Notes under the pieces: model-generated
What the model saw: only the letters and a program-made list of their open reading frames with translations
Database searches by the model: none
What the model was told of the DNA's origin: nothing
Shown: in pieces, positions 18,859 through 28,971 of the stretch
How positions within the stretch are numbered: the first letter of the stretch is position 1
Layout: each line of letters begins with the position of its first letter
Translations under genes and position numbers: made by a program
NCBI GenBank assembly: GCA_027600665.1
Contig: JADGJL010000249.1
Coordinates: 1 to 28,971, forward strand
Length of the DNA stretch: 28,971 nt
Source of the DNA: Irineochytrium annulatum
Taxonomy: Eukaryota > Chytridiomycota > Chytridiomycetes > Chytridiales > Chytridiaceae
Reading direction: 5' to 3'

Positions 18859-20241
18859 ATGGACCTCAATAACCACCCCGTCCTCACGCTCCTTTACAAT
18901 CAAGCGACCTCCCGCCTAGAAACCCGGCGACCGTCCGCGCAGGCCGCAACCTGGTCCTTCCAGCGGTACCTGAAGGAGTGCGTGAGCCAGTTTGACGAGG
19001 CGTTTAATAGCGTGATAGTGGGGATCAAGGGCTGCCATCCCGACAGGGCGAGGTACCTCTTCATTGGGAAGGTCTTTGATCTGGGAACGCCACGGCCCAT
19101 AGGGGGAAAGAGGCAGCCAGGTTTCCTGTCGTTCGAGGAGCTGGGAGCCGGGCACGCGGTCAAGTGGATTCTGGACCATGTAAGTAACATATGCGGGGAA
19201 ATTGGCCTCCTAAAGAAAGGTTTCGTTTTTTGGTAGCGAGCGCGAAGCGCGAAGCTGCAGACCGTCTTCACTTAGCCCGAGCGCTCATTTGTCCGTTGAA
19301 CAGCATTAATTAACCTTCTGTCCATTCACCAGGCCTGCAAACCCCCGACGCGCCGTGGAAAAAAGCGACCCCCGGAGCCGGGTGAACTCCTCCTCCTAAT
19401 CGTGCGCCACTTGAACGACGCCCTCACGCTCCTGCGGCACGCCGATGCCGCGGGCGCGCTGAAGGACGCCATCGACGACGGCGTCCTGCGCGGGCTCGTG
19501 AGGTCCAAGCACCTAAAGCTAACGACGGGCGTGCGGTTTTACCTACCCGCGGAGTTGCGATGCGGGTGGACGGGGAGGGGCGCGTCTGTGGACAGCGAGG
19601 GCTCCTCGACGAGGGTGAAGGTTGAGAGGGAAGACGGGAGGGGTTCGATGGGCAGGAGGAGCGTGGAGAGTGGGGAGGGGAGGAGAGGGATAGATCTTGG
19701 ACATGACGGGAGGAGGACGGGGTTCGAGCTTGCCTATGCTCGGGATTCCATACGCGGACATCACGCCGCTATCGACTTGGCCCAAGGTCACAACCCGCGC
19801 TCAGCGTTGGAGGTCGCGCGAGCGGCCGAACGCACGCCGTCCTCCGACTCCTCCCTCCCGATTTACGTTATCCCTTACCCATCATCAACCCTCGTCGCGC
19901 CCACAGCTGGCGCCGGGGCGTCGTTACACCCCGGCAAGTTCGTCGACACGCACCGGCACCAGCAGCAACCACAACAGCAGGTCCGTTTCAAGATCATGCA
20001 GCCGCGAGGACCAGCCGGGCAATCGAGGGTCGTGGATGCGCCGACGCAATTAAGCCGTGGCAGCATGCCGCCCAACGAGATGCTTACGACGACGCCGTAT
20101 CATCACGCGGCCGCGCTTAAGGATGCGCATACGATGCAGTTTATGGTGAGTCCTCCGCCGCCTTTTTGGTTCTTTTGGTGGCACTCCCCACTAAAACAGC
20201 TACGTATGGGCAGCATGGGCATGTTTACGCGCAGGGATTGA
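18859..20241 (+). CDS. Unrecognised protein with conserved-looking N-half and low-complexity C-half
   Basis: Proposed exons are 18859-19179, 19333-20145 and 20200-20241, giving 391 residues. The ATG at 18859 is the first in a long open frame. The N-half is mixed and globular (QRYLKECVSQFDEAFNSVIV, FLSFEELGAGHAVKWILDH). It continues after a 153-nt intron into ELLLLIVRHLNDALTLLRHA and HLKLTTGVRFYLP, suggesting an alpha-helical domain of ~180 residues. The C-half is rich in Arg/Gly/Ser, then Gln/His (HRHQQQPQQQ). High third-position GC supports the frame through 20145. The 3' end is unsure: the good GTGAGT donor gives a 13-codon tail, while another phase would give a Gly/Gln/His-rich tail ending near 20307. 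I do not recognise the family; a nuclear or regulatory role would be a guess. Confidence 0.72.
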
Positions 20242-21633
20242 TGAATGGACAAGGCCAGATGGGGAGACATCACCCGTACGCGAGGGGCGCTCTTTTTGGG
20301 CCTTAGGCGAAGAAAGTCCGGGGTTGGAGGTGTGCGTATTGGTGCCGCCCTATAGGCGAGATAGGGAAGAAACAGTAAGGCCTCATGATTGTAGGAAGCG
20401 CTAGTACAGTTCATCTGTGCTGGCATTTAGTTTCTCTCCGCTTGCATTCTCGGTTCTATGGCATTGTCAATTTGTATTCTGTGCGGTCGCGAAATTACGG
20501 AATCGAATCAATTTAAGCAACTTAGCGGCCCTCTGTGTTGTTGCTCCTTGCAGAGTTTTGTATGAAATTTTCATCTTCCACCATATAAGGTCTTTTTTCT
20601 TTTGGTGACAAGGTGGTGGGTGGTAAGAGTTAAATAGCGATGAAACTCAAACTTGAATTACTATTTCCTCTCCCAATTTTTTTTTTTATTTTCTTCCCTA
20701 CATAAATCTTACTTCTTCCCCTCATTGCGATTGATAAAGAGTACATATGCACGTATGAGGCTGACAAGTAAACAGAGATAGAGATACAACTTATGATTCA
20801 AAGCGACAAACAAGAAGCTTGAAGGACAATTTAAGGTGGGTTGTCTATTTAACAACCTCAATCAAGCTGGAAAGACATTGGAAGGCCAGCGGCGCAGGAG
20901 CCGATGATACAAACTTTGTCATTGTAAGTATGTATAAAACGAAATGACATCTGCAAAATTAAACTTGCGAATGTGATCTTCAGTCTTGTGGCAGCGAATC
21001 CGAATCACCATTAACACTCCATTTATTCTCATTTCCTTCTACCTCCCAGCAGGTGAGAAGTTCTCATGCTGGTTGCGTGCCAGCCTCCTGGAGATTTCTT
21101 TCAATCGAAGAATCATGTTTTAGTGCATACAACCAACTGGGCTGTTTTTACTGTAACAGTTAATGGCAATGTAAATGGTGGCGATTAGCAGTAAAAAACC
21201 GGTTCAGCCTTCGACTGTGCTAAAAAGAAAAAAAAAAATTTGTGCACTTCGCGTTATCCTGATGACGACGATGCCCCAAAAAAAATTCGCGGTAAGTCCG
21301 CTGACTCGGACTTCCACGGCCGGGCTCAACGTCATATCGTCATTGCTTTGATTCGACCTCCCATCAACCACTCCAGCCCCCACACCCCCAGCGGGGCCCC
21401 AAAGATACGAACGACCTCTTTGCCGTCACGCCCTCTGTACGAGACCCACGTCGCATTATCCTTCAGAACCCCGCAAGCTCCAAGTTACTCGCTGCTGGAC
21501 CACCAACATCAAGATCGTCATATCAACACGCCTCACTCCGACTCCGCGCCGATCTCCGTACCTGGAAGACTACGTCGCATACCGCTACTCGACACGCTCC
21601 GTCAACAATCAAAGCCTCTAAGTTGCTCAAATA
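20242..21633. other. Long AT-rich intergenic region
   Basis: About 1.39 kb between two + strand genes. It contains a T-tract (20677-20692), an A-rich tract (21220-21238) and mixed sequence with no long coding frame until ~21240. The frame from 21240 to 21633 has no ATG and lacks coding character. It most likely holds the 3' end of the 18859 gene and the promoter and leader of the TLC gene. No tRNA or snoRNA could be supported. Confidence 0.4.
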
Positions 21634-22718
21634 ATGCCGTCACTGGACTGGACACGCTTGCTGGATCCTTACTTCTATGGTGCGTGATTACATCTCCCTT
21701 TCCTTCTCGCCAAACCTCTCTCTAAATCTGGTCTGCAATAATCGCCGTTTCTCGTTGTATAGCCTCCCTCATCCTCGGCCTCGCGCTCAACGCCATCCTT
21801 TTCTTCGGCGCGGTCCGGCTCTGCCCGCGCCTGTTCCACACCGAGACCCAGCGCGGCTGGATCCTCACCCTGACGTCGTCCAGCGTCATGGCCGCGGGGT
21901 CCATACCGTTCATCGTGCAGTACGCCATACATGGGGCCGACATCTCGCAGATTGAGCTGCTGGATTCGCCGTTGGCCGTTGCGCTCGCGTAAGCGTCTTA
22001 AGTTGTTCGCATGCCTTGGTTGAGTTGTCTGATGGCTTGGATAGGACGTACTTCATCACATACCTGTGGTCCGACGCCTTTATCGGCTTTTTCTTCTACC
22101 GCGGCGCGTTCGACTGCATCACGGGATGGGTCCACCACGCTCTGTACTCCGTCATTGTGCTCTTCACAATCGTTTTCTCCGTTCCCGGCGCATTTTTGAT
22201 CGCCGGCATCTTGGAGCTCCCAACCGTCTTCCTGTCGGTCGGCCACGTATGGAAGCGGCTAAGGTTCGACGCGGGCTTTGGGATCACGTTCTTTATCACT
22301 CGGATAGCGTTCCACGTTTACTTCGTGTGGACGCTGCACACGAGCTGGCCGGATCAGGCTTTCTGGGTGTTGGGCGCCGTTGTGTAAGTATTTTAGCATG
22401 AACCTCTAAATGTTCCTTCGAACAGGAACTGATCATGTTGGCTTTTTCCAAAGATATCCGCTCCATCTCTGGTGGTTCTACAGCTTCGTGCGCCAGCAAA
22501 TTCGGCTGAAAAAGGAAAGGACGGACCGGGAAGCGCAAGCCGCGCTTGACGGCAACTCGGCCGCCACACTGGCCGAGACGGATCTAAATGAGATCGACCT
22601 CGAGAAGGGATCGGCCGGGGATGGCGGTGTTTCGTCGTCCTCCTTTGTGGAGGATGACGCTGTGGAGGATCGGGAGACGACCAGCGTGGAGGGTTTGCGG
22701 CCTTCAAAGGAAGATTAG
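21634..22718 (+). CDS. TLC (TRAM-LAG1-CLN8) domain membrane protein
   Basis: Exons 21634-21679, 21763-21988, 22045-22383 and 22454-22718 give 291 residues. The short first exon codes MPSLDWTRLLDPYFY and joins to a membrane segment, ASLILGLALNAILFFGAVRL. Further segments follow in TLC order, with the diagnostic paired histidines in GWVHHALYSVIVL, then ELPTVFLSVGHVWKRL and later hydrophobic helices, about six in all. The C-tail is cytosolic-looking and acidic (DLNEIDLEKGS, VEDDAVEDRE). TLC proteins include ceramide synthases and TLCD/TMEM56-type lipid regulators of ER or plasma membrane. The Lag1 motif of ceramide synthases is not evident and the protein is short, so the uncharacterised TLCD type is more likely. 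Substrate is unknown. Confidence 0.93.
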
Positions 22719-23175
22719 AAGACTTCAGCTTGATGCGGGCCGTGGGTAGAAATTGCGAGGAGACGCTTGCTGAATTGGCCGTTCTCGTCGTTAATCACAT
22801 TCATCTGTAATTTGTCGATTTCTTTTTTAAGTTCTCCTAGAGCGTATGATTTGCACGCTTATTCATGTTATTCATTCGTGGTATTTTTTGCCATATTAGC
22901 ACTAATTATCAGTAAAACCAAGTTCATCCTACCCGGTTCCTTATTGCCGACGTTGAATTACTGAATTGATGCTGAACTCCATTATTGCCCACATCTTAGG
23001 CCATGATTGAAGGCAACTACACCTAACAGAATTCATTCTCAGACTCATTAATATTTTATATACGAAGATGCAAAGCTACCGAGACACCCCAACTACGAAT
23101 ATGTAATTAATTACAGTACAGACAGGAACCGCGAGCTCATACAAACTATTCCACGAAACCCACATTAAAAGCCAC
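22719..23175. other. Convergent intergenic region
   Basis: About 460 nt between the stop of the TLC gene (+) and the stop of the membrane-protein gene (-). It is strongly AT-rich, with TAATTAATTA near 23104 and several T-runs. It should contain both 3' ends. No coding potential was seen. Confidence 0.5.
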
Positions 23176-24306
23176 TCAAGCCTCACAATCCTCCTCCAAC
23201 AACGCTACCATGACCCGTCCATCCGCCTTCCCCTCCACTACCCTCGTCACCTCACACCTTCTGTACTCGGTCTCTGTGAAGTACCAATCCTCCTCCAACA
23301 AATCCTCACAATCCTCCCCGTCCAACAACCCTGTTAAACCCTTCCTACCCTCGGGCAACACTAGCCCGCTCGGGAACGTGATCTCCCGCACTCTCTCGAC
23401 AGCCCACACGATCGTGAAGCTCGCGAAGATCAACGCTATGCCCAGCAGGCTCGGCGCGACGTTTGATACGATCTCGGCTACAAAACCGGGAAGGCGACGC
23501 GTAAACGCGCCGACGAGAAGAATGCATCCGCCCACATACGCCGTCCAGACGCTACCCACTGCAAAAAGCACCCAGTGCGTCGTCCACCGGCTTAGCAATA
23601 ACTCGCAAGCGACGCCCGCGAGGCCGACCCACAAGTCCATGGGAAGGGTGGACGAGGTGGTGGTGGTGGTGGTGCTGGTGGAGGGTGAGACGTTGGTGAA
23701 GATGAGGAGCTCGGAGAGAAGGGAGGCGATCAAGATGGTGAGGGTAAAGGCGTGGAGGCACCAAAGCGTCAGGTGGGTGAGGGGCGAAAGGGAGCGCATG
23801 TGGGCGGGGGTGCGGGTTTGTTGAGAGTCGTGGAGGATGAGGAGCTGTGGAGGAGGGAGGATCGGTTAAAATTAGACTTGTAGGGAAGGACATAAGAAAG
23901 CAACGATATCATTAAGTAATATCGCGTTTCGCGTATTAGAAAAGAGACAGCTCGCTACTGTCGCTCTTTGCATTGACTGCTACTAGAAACTTACCACAAG
24001 ATAAAAGAACAGCGAAAGCGCGTAGGAGTCCGACATGTGATGCGGCCCGTCCACACTCTCCGGGAAAAACCTAAACAGCGGCCCTTCGCCAGCCTTCCCA
24101 TTTATCTTCACCGTGTCACTCCAGAGCAGCCTGAGCGTCCAGCATGCGGGGATGGCAAAAGCGACGGCCGATCGGACGACAGTCAGCGCGAGGCGAGCGC
24201 GACGAGGTCCCACACATCGCACTAGCAGTCCCGATGCAGCCACGGGCGAGTTAATTTTGTAGTTGAGGCCCGTCAGGACCTTGGCGGCCATGCTTTGGAG
24301 GAACAT
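23176..24306 (-). CDS. Unrecognised polytopic membrane protein
   Basis: Exons 24306-23995 and 23844-23176 give 326 residues. The intron of 150 nt joins FFYLV to LLILHDSQQ in phase 0, so one membrane helix spans the splice site. About six hydrophobic segments are visible: VVRSAVAFAIPACWTLRLLW, SLFFYLVLLILH, HLTLWCLHAFTLTILIASLL, WVGLAGVACELLL, LFAVGSVWTAYVGGCILLVGAF and SLLGIALIFASFTIVWAV. A Ser/Thr run coded by a (GTG)n-type repeat (23656-23682) lies in the loop after segment three. The C-tail of ~75 residues is acidic (GEDCEDLLEEDWYF). The frame is open upstream to an ATG at 24600, but that part is Arg/Pro-rich and overlaps the shared promoter, so 24306 was chosen. No transporter or enzyme motif is recognised. 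Confidence 0.8.
23656..23682 (+). repeat. Short GTG trinucleotide repeat within a coding exon
   Basis: Near-perfect tandem GTG units interrupted by one CTG. On the minus strand they encode a Thr/Ser run in a loop of the membrane protein. Such tracts vary in length between strains in many fungi. Confidence 0.6.
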
Positions 24307-24786
24307 GGCGCTGCGTGGGCGGGTGGCGGAGGAGGTGTGGCGGAAGTGGTGGTGTTGTCGGTTGCGGGACGGCAGTGAGGACGGAGTCGATGCGGGCAGT
24401 TGAGAGAATGCGAGTGCGAGCTGGGGGGCGGCAGGATCGCGGAGGAGCGCGAGGGATATAAGTGCGGGGCGGAGGCGACGGGCAGCGTCGGCGGGGCGCA
24501 CGTCTGGACACTTCAGCGAATTGCGACCAGCAGTGGGCGGGAAACTTTGATCTCCGAAACTTTGACGAACGCCGATCCTTGACGAGCAGACCCAGTTCAT
24601 CGCCCCGCGGTATTCGTGTCGCTTCGATCCGATAAAGGGCCCACTGGCACCGCCGTCGCTTCCCCCAACTCCACCTGCCGGGGCCAGTCACGTAAATCTC
24701 TCGAGCGGAAATCCCTCGGTCGATTCGACGTAAACATCGCCCTGCCCAGAGCTGACAAGACTCACAACGGCGCTCAACGACTCGCC
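24307..24786. promoter_or_regulatory. Bidirectional promoter region
   Basis: 480 nt between the start codons of the divergent membrane-protein gene (-, 24306) and the Gln-rich protein gene (+, 24787). GC is moderate to high. The frames here are non-ATG-led, apart from the upstream extension of the membrane-protein frame. No TATA box was identified. Confidence 0.45.
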
Positions 24787-26566
24787 ATGCAGTACTGCTC
24801 TCAACCCACAATCTCCCTTCCCGTCCTGCAACCCCCGCAGCTGCACAGGAACCAGAAGGTCAACCCGATCAAGCTCAAGGACTATGTGTAGGTATCTTCT
24901 TCGGCTGTCTCGCATTAGACGCAGTAGCTGACCCGCGGTGCTCGTTTGCAGGCGCAGGGAGTTCTACCCGACCGACTCGGACGATGCGAGGGCGATGGCG
25001 CTCTCGCTGAAGATCCATTCCTTCGCTTTGGCCAAGAGCGAGCAGTTCGGGAGGGATTACCGGACGGCGCTGGAGAGGACACTGCGGATGCTGAAAGAGA
25101 AAAGGAGGTTGAAGGCTGGGGGTCCGGCGGCCGGGTTCTATCCGTCGACCGTTGGCGTGTGTCAGAATCAGCGGATGCCCGTCCAGCAGCACCAGCAATC
25201 GATGCCATCCAGGGTCTCTCCTCAGCAGCAACACTACCAGCAACTGCCATCCGGAGCCCATGTTCAGCGGCGGTCACCGCAAGAGCAATTGTTATCCGGT
25301 GTTCAGCTCCCGCAGCCAGTATCCCAGCAAACGCATTCGGGACCTAACCTTCATCAACATCAACAACAACCTCAACGGCTGTCGCCCAACGCCATCTATG
25401 CTCATCAGCGACACCTGCGACCGCAATCCGGTGCTTATGCTCAACCTCCGCAGCAGGGTCTCCAAGTCTCACCCGCTCCTCCGCAGTATTACGCGCAGCA
25501 ATATCAGCCGCACGCCTGCCAGCAACCCAACGCGAACCTCATCCCCCACCACCCCAACGCCATCCCCACCCCGATGCACTCGCACATGGTATACTCGCCC
25601 GCCGTTGCAAGCCCAAATGCACTCATAAACCCCCGGCTGCAGAATCCCATTGCGCCACCCCACCTAATCACGCCGCCTAACTACTACTTCAACCTCGCTG
25701 TTAAGGCCTGGGAGCACGGCGCCCGACCGGGGATGAAGCCCGCCGACATCGCAAGAGCCCTTGGCGTCGACGAGATCATCTTTACCGACCCCAACGTCTG
25801 CAGCGGGATCGAGAACGGGCTGAGGAACTTGGAGGGGGTCGTGAGGACCTCGGTGTCTCCCACGGGCTCGCAGCTCTGCCCGCCCGCGGTGACGAAGGAC
25901 GTAACAACGAAACAGCCGGCGAAGCGCGGCGCCCCGAAAAAGAAGCCCGCGAAGGAGAAGGTCGTTAAAGAGAAGGTCGTCAAGAAGAAGGAGCCCGTCA
26001 AGAAGGCCCAAGGGAAGCGCAAAACTGCCATACTGACGCCGGCGGACCTCGTCTCGCCAGTTACGGCCAAGCCGAACACCCCTTCCTTTACGTCCCTTAC
26101 GACTAAGTATCCGTCCCAACCCCCCACGGCACCGCTTTTGACACCGCTCTCATCCCGCTCAACGACCACGACTGAGTTCCCGCATACGCTGCTGACGACG
26201 GACCTCCCGCCGTCGCCGTACGACGACGCGATCGAGCAGCTGTCGGCGTTGTCCAGCCCCGGTTCGTCAGGCGCGCATTTGTTTGGCGAGGGGCACGCGC
26301 ATCCGCTCAGCGAGGCAGAGAGCGCGATGATTAGGGAGATTTTGGGGCAGAGTGCCACGACCACCACAATCAAGACGGCGGAAGGGTATGAGGATCCGGC
26401 CTTGTTGGCGTTGGGTGTGGGCTCGGTAGCGCAGGGCGTGGCGGAGGTGGTGGATAACGCTGCGGGGGAAGAGGGGATGTTTGCCCTGAATGAATGCTTC
26501 CATGATTTTTTTGAAAAGGGGGAGCTAGCGGAGGCGAATGCTATGCTTTGTGGAACGGGGGTTTGA
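24787..26566 (+). CDS. Gln/Pro-rich putative nuclear regulator with N-terminal helical block
   Basis: Exons 24787-24887 and 24952-26566 give 571 residues. The intron uses a GTAGGT donor chosen by phase. Residues ~25-90 form a charged, three-helix-like block (IKLKDYVRREFYPTDSDD, then LKIHSFALAK, then DYRTALERTLRMLKEKRRLK). Residues ~95-225 are Gln/Pro/His-rich. A second compact block, YYFNLAVKAWEHGARPGMK...DIARALGVDEIIF, lies near 260-310. A Lys-rich stretch (KEKVVKEKVVKKKEPVKKAQ) looks like a nuclear localisation signal, and the C-terminus is acidic with short helices. N-terminal helices followed by a Gln-rich tract recall Mediator Med15 (KIX) or other coactivators. The block also resembles a TFIIS-central-type bundle. 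Neither match is more than a pattern. The family is not recognised. Confidence 0.85.
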
Positions 26567-27139
26567 GTCTTGGCGAGGGTTTCCATGGTATAGATTTGAG
26601 CATTTTGAGTTTGATGACATATTATATTGCACTACACAACCACTATTCTACCCAACACACCGCTATGCTACACACCACGTCTCAGCGAGATTAGCTGTAT
26701 AATGAACTTTACACTCGCCCTAACTCGTTTTTCTGTCTCTTTCTCTCATACACTCATGTTATTCTTATCCAGAACGGCTTGCTTATGCTTATTGTTTCGT
26801 TCACTTCCTTTAGACGCTACACTACACACGTCCGCGACCCTAGTTGTATAGCTGACCTTCACGCACGCATAACCTACTCAGATAATCCCTTTTCTCCATC
26901 TTGCGACATTCCTTCTCAGGCCGTTGAATGAGTGTTCTGCCTCATCGTCCCCCCACCCTTCATAACTTAATCAACGCTCCCGGTTTCCCTATTGTTAACT
27001 ACATTTAACAGCGATTACAAAAGTTCAACGACAGCTTAAAGAATTACATTTCACCTGTGACAAGTGGGGTCAATAATTAAGGAGGAGAGAAATAGTGGGC
27101 TCGTCAAAATCCCAGAGCGAAGTGCAGTGAGCAGGAGCG
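26567..27139. other. Intergenic region, promoter side of the exchanger gene
   Basis: 573 nt between two + strand genes. The left part (26567-27000) is AT- and pyrimidine-rich, with partial repeats of CTACACAC-type sequence around 26640-26840. It has no coding frame of note. The last ~80 nt before the ATG are purine-rich (GGAGGAGAGAAATAG near 27081), probably the leader. Confidence 0.4.
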
Positions 27140-28971
27140 ATGGGCATCTTCGACCGATCGTTCGAGCCGAACACAACGCACCCGCTGCCGGACGAGGAGA
27201 CGGATGCGCCGTCGGCAGGGGAGGAGGAGGTGCTGTCTTCATGGTAAATGCGGAGCTCCCAAACGGTCGATGGACAAAATCTTGGCGCGATCCAGGCCTG
27301 AGCTGGGATGGAGGATCGCGGCGGCACTATGGAATGCGGTTGAGGTGCATCGGGCTCAGCGCGGAAGATTGGAGGACGATCCGGGGTCTTCGTTCTTCGG
27401 ACCGGCCGACGCGCTACGATGCTTTATCAACCACTCTCGAATGGGGCAATGAAACTAACCTATTCAATACAAACACAGGGCGATTCTGATCTTGATTTCT
27501 TTGCTGTTCGTCATCCTGCTCACGAGCTACTACCTTCAGCGGAGGAAAATCCGCTTCATCCACGAGACCGTTGTCTCTATCTTCCTAGGCATTGTCGTCG
27601 GGCTCGCTATCCGGGTTTCATGTGAGCTTTCTTCTGTAGCAGCGTCAAAAAAGGGCCCTGTGATTAATGGGTATGGGTGGTAGCGACGGACATCCAACAG
27701 CTCGTGACCTTCAACCACAAGTACTTTTTCAACCTCCTTCTCCCCCCCATCATCCTCAACTCGGGCTACGACCTAAAACGGGTAAGATATCATCGCGTTC
27801 TGTTATCCGCGGAAGATTGTTGCTTAAAACGAGCCTTTCAGAAAAACTTCTTCCGCAACTTCGGCACGATCCTGACCTTCGCCTTTGCCGGCACCATGAT
27901 TTCGACCCTCATCATTGGCGTCCTCCTCTACCTCGTCGTCCTTACGGGCCTGCACTCCATGTCCCTCACCTTGCTCGACTGCATCGTCTTCGGCGCCATT
28001 CTCTCCTCTACCGACCCCGTTACGATCCTCGCCATCTTCCACCAGATGAAGGTCGACCCGAAGCTTTACGCGATCATTTTTGGCGAATCGATCCTGAATG
28101 ATTCCGTGGCGATCGTGTTGTTTGCGACGTTGGGACAGTTCCACGGGAAGGAGGTCACGTTTTTCAATGTGCTACATGGGATTGGGAGTTTTTTGGGGAG
28201 CTTTTTTGGAAGTCTGATGATCGGGGTTATTTTGGCGTTGATTTGTAGCTTGATGTTGAAGCATAGCCATTTGCATCAGTATCCGAGCTTGGAGAGTTGC
28301 ATTATCTCGCTGCTGGCTTGTAAGTGTGATCTCACAGCTTTGCATTCCTTAGGCTGTGCTTACATGACATCTTAGATTCGTCGTACCTGCTGTCGAACGC
28401 GATCAAGCTCTCCGGCATCGTCTCCCTCCTCTTCTGCGGCATCACTTTAAAGCATTACGCGTACGACAGTATGTCCGTGAGGAGCCGGAGGACGACAAAG
28501 TATATGTTTAGGGTTTTGTCTCAGCTCAGCGAAAATTTCATCTTTATCTACCTTGGCGTCACGCTCTTCACGAAGACGGACGAGGTCTTTCTCCCCGGTT
28601 TCATCTTCTTCACCATGGTGCGTTTAGCTGTCTGATTTAATGAGTTGTGAGTAACGCATATTCGGGCAGATCATCATCCTCTTCGCCCGCTACGCCTCCG
28701 TGATCCCCCTCGCGCACCTCCTCAACGCCATCAACCGCCAAATGAACCCCCACCGCGAGGAAGAAGTCATTCCCCGGAACCACCAGCTCATGCTTTGGTG
28801 GGCCGGCCTTCGGGGTGCGATCGCCTTCGCCCTCTCCTTCGACGTCGCTGGTCCATCGGGCAAGGCCGTCCGGACTACCACTCTCGTTGTCTGCGTTCTG
28901 ACAGTTATTGGATTGGGCGGAACGACGAATTTAGCGTTGCAACGGTTGGGGATTCGGGTGGGGGTTGGGAG
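27140..28971 (+). CDS. NHX1: Endosomal Na+(K+)/H+ exchanger, NHX1/NHE6-9 type (3' partial)
   Basis: Exons 27140-27243, 27479-27621, 27684-27781, 27842-28319, 28376-28617 and 28670->28971 give 455 residues before the window ends. An acidic N-terminus (PLPDEETDAPSAGEEEV) is followed by the first membrane helix, LILISLLFVILLTSYYLQ. NHE landmarks come in order: the amiloride-region FFNLLLPPIILNSGYDL, DCIVFGAILSSTDPVTILAIF, the ion-binding GESILNDSVAIVLF, LSENFIFIYLGVTLF, and LMLWWAGLRGAIAFALSF near the end. This family exchanges luminal H+ for Na+ or K+ in late endosomes and prevacuoles, affecting traffic and salt tolerance (family knowledge). The first intron is 235 nt, the longest found here. 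Intron 27782-27841 is in frame and stop-free. A decoy acceptor at 28351-28352 precedes the proper one at 28374-28375. Confidence 0.97.

Noticed and set aside
20880..20970. C/D snoRNA-like box (GATGATA followed by a TGACATCTG segment)
   Set aside because: The C box is imperfect, no convincing D box with terminal stem was found, and the region is simply AT-rich.
21240..21725. 161-codon + strand frame before the TLC gene
   Set aside because: It has no ATG at its start and no protein-like composition. It overlaps the real start and first intron of the TLC gene in another frame, so it is leader sequence.
24307..24600. N-terminal extension of the membrane protein to the ATG at 24600
   Set aside because: The added 98 residues are Arg/Pro/Ser-rich without a clear targeting helix and would fill the shared promoter. 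The ATG at 24306 directly precedes the domain-like sequence.
25684..26586. 300-codon minus-strand frame opposite the Gln-rich gene
   Set aside because: This is a shadow of the + strand frame caused by high third-position GC. Its start codon is unconvincing and no domain is visible.

Overview
The window is a gene-dense piece of a eukaryotic, almost certainly fungal, nuclear genome. Forty-two GT-AG introns can be placed, mostly 40-90 nt. Gene content is typically fungal: a Rim15-type PAS/AGC-kinase/receiver protein, Vps33, an endosomal Na+/H+ exchanger, a Thp1/TDG DNA glycosylase, a TLC-domain membrane protein and a GT32 glycosyltransferase. The high third-codon GC, a TDG homologue and a secreted Cys-rich protein resembling CBM19 chitin-binding modules fit an early-diverging (zoosporic, chytrid-like) fungus. 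That placement is inference, not proof.

Layout. 1-5893 (+): RIM15-like kinase, 5' end cut by the window. 6218-7205 (+): a weak, unresolved Lys/Glu- and Arg/Ser-rich gene or gene remnant. 7488-9323 (+): type II membrane GT32 glycosyltransferase. 9553-12054 (-): VPS33 with 11 exons, head-to-head with a DUF4442/hotdog protein (12098-12820, +) across only 43 nt. 13367-15030 (-): secreted protein of six Cys-rich modules. 16036-17412 (-): TDG/MUG-type DNA glycosylase. 18859-20241 (+): unrecognised low-complexity protein. 21634-22718 (+): TLC-domain protein. 23176-24306 (-): unrecognised polytopic membrane protein. 24787-26566 (+): Gln-rich putative nuclear protein with an N-terminal helical block. 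27140-28971 (+): NHX1-type exchanger, 3' end cut by the window. I saw no tRNA, rRNA, transposon or CRISPR.

There is no operon logic. Two membrane-traffic genes (VPS33 and the endosomal NHX) act in the same endosome/vacuole system, but they are 15 kb apart and otherwise unlinked. Exon models were built by hand from reading frame, GT-AG sites and family conservation. In every model that I call complete, the exon lengths sum to a multiple of three. The best candidates for something undescribed are the six-module Cys-rich secreted protein, whose introns fall between half-modules, and the Gln-rich protein with a possible KIX-like or TFIIS-M-like N-terminus.
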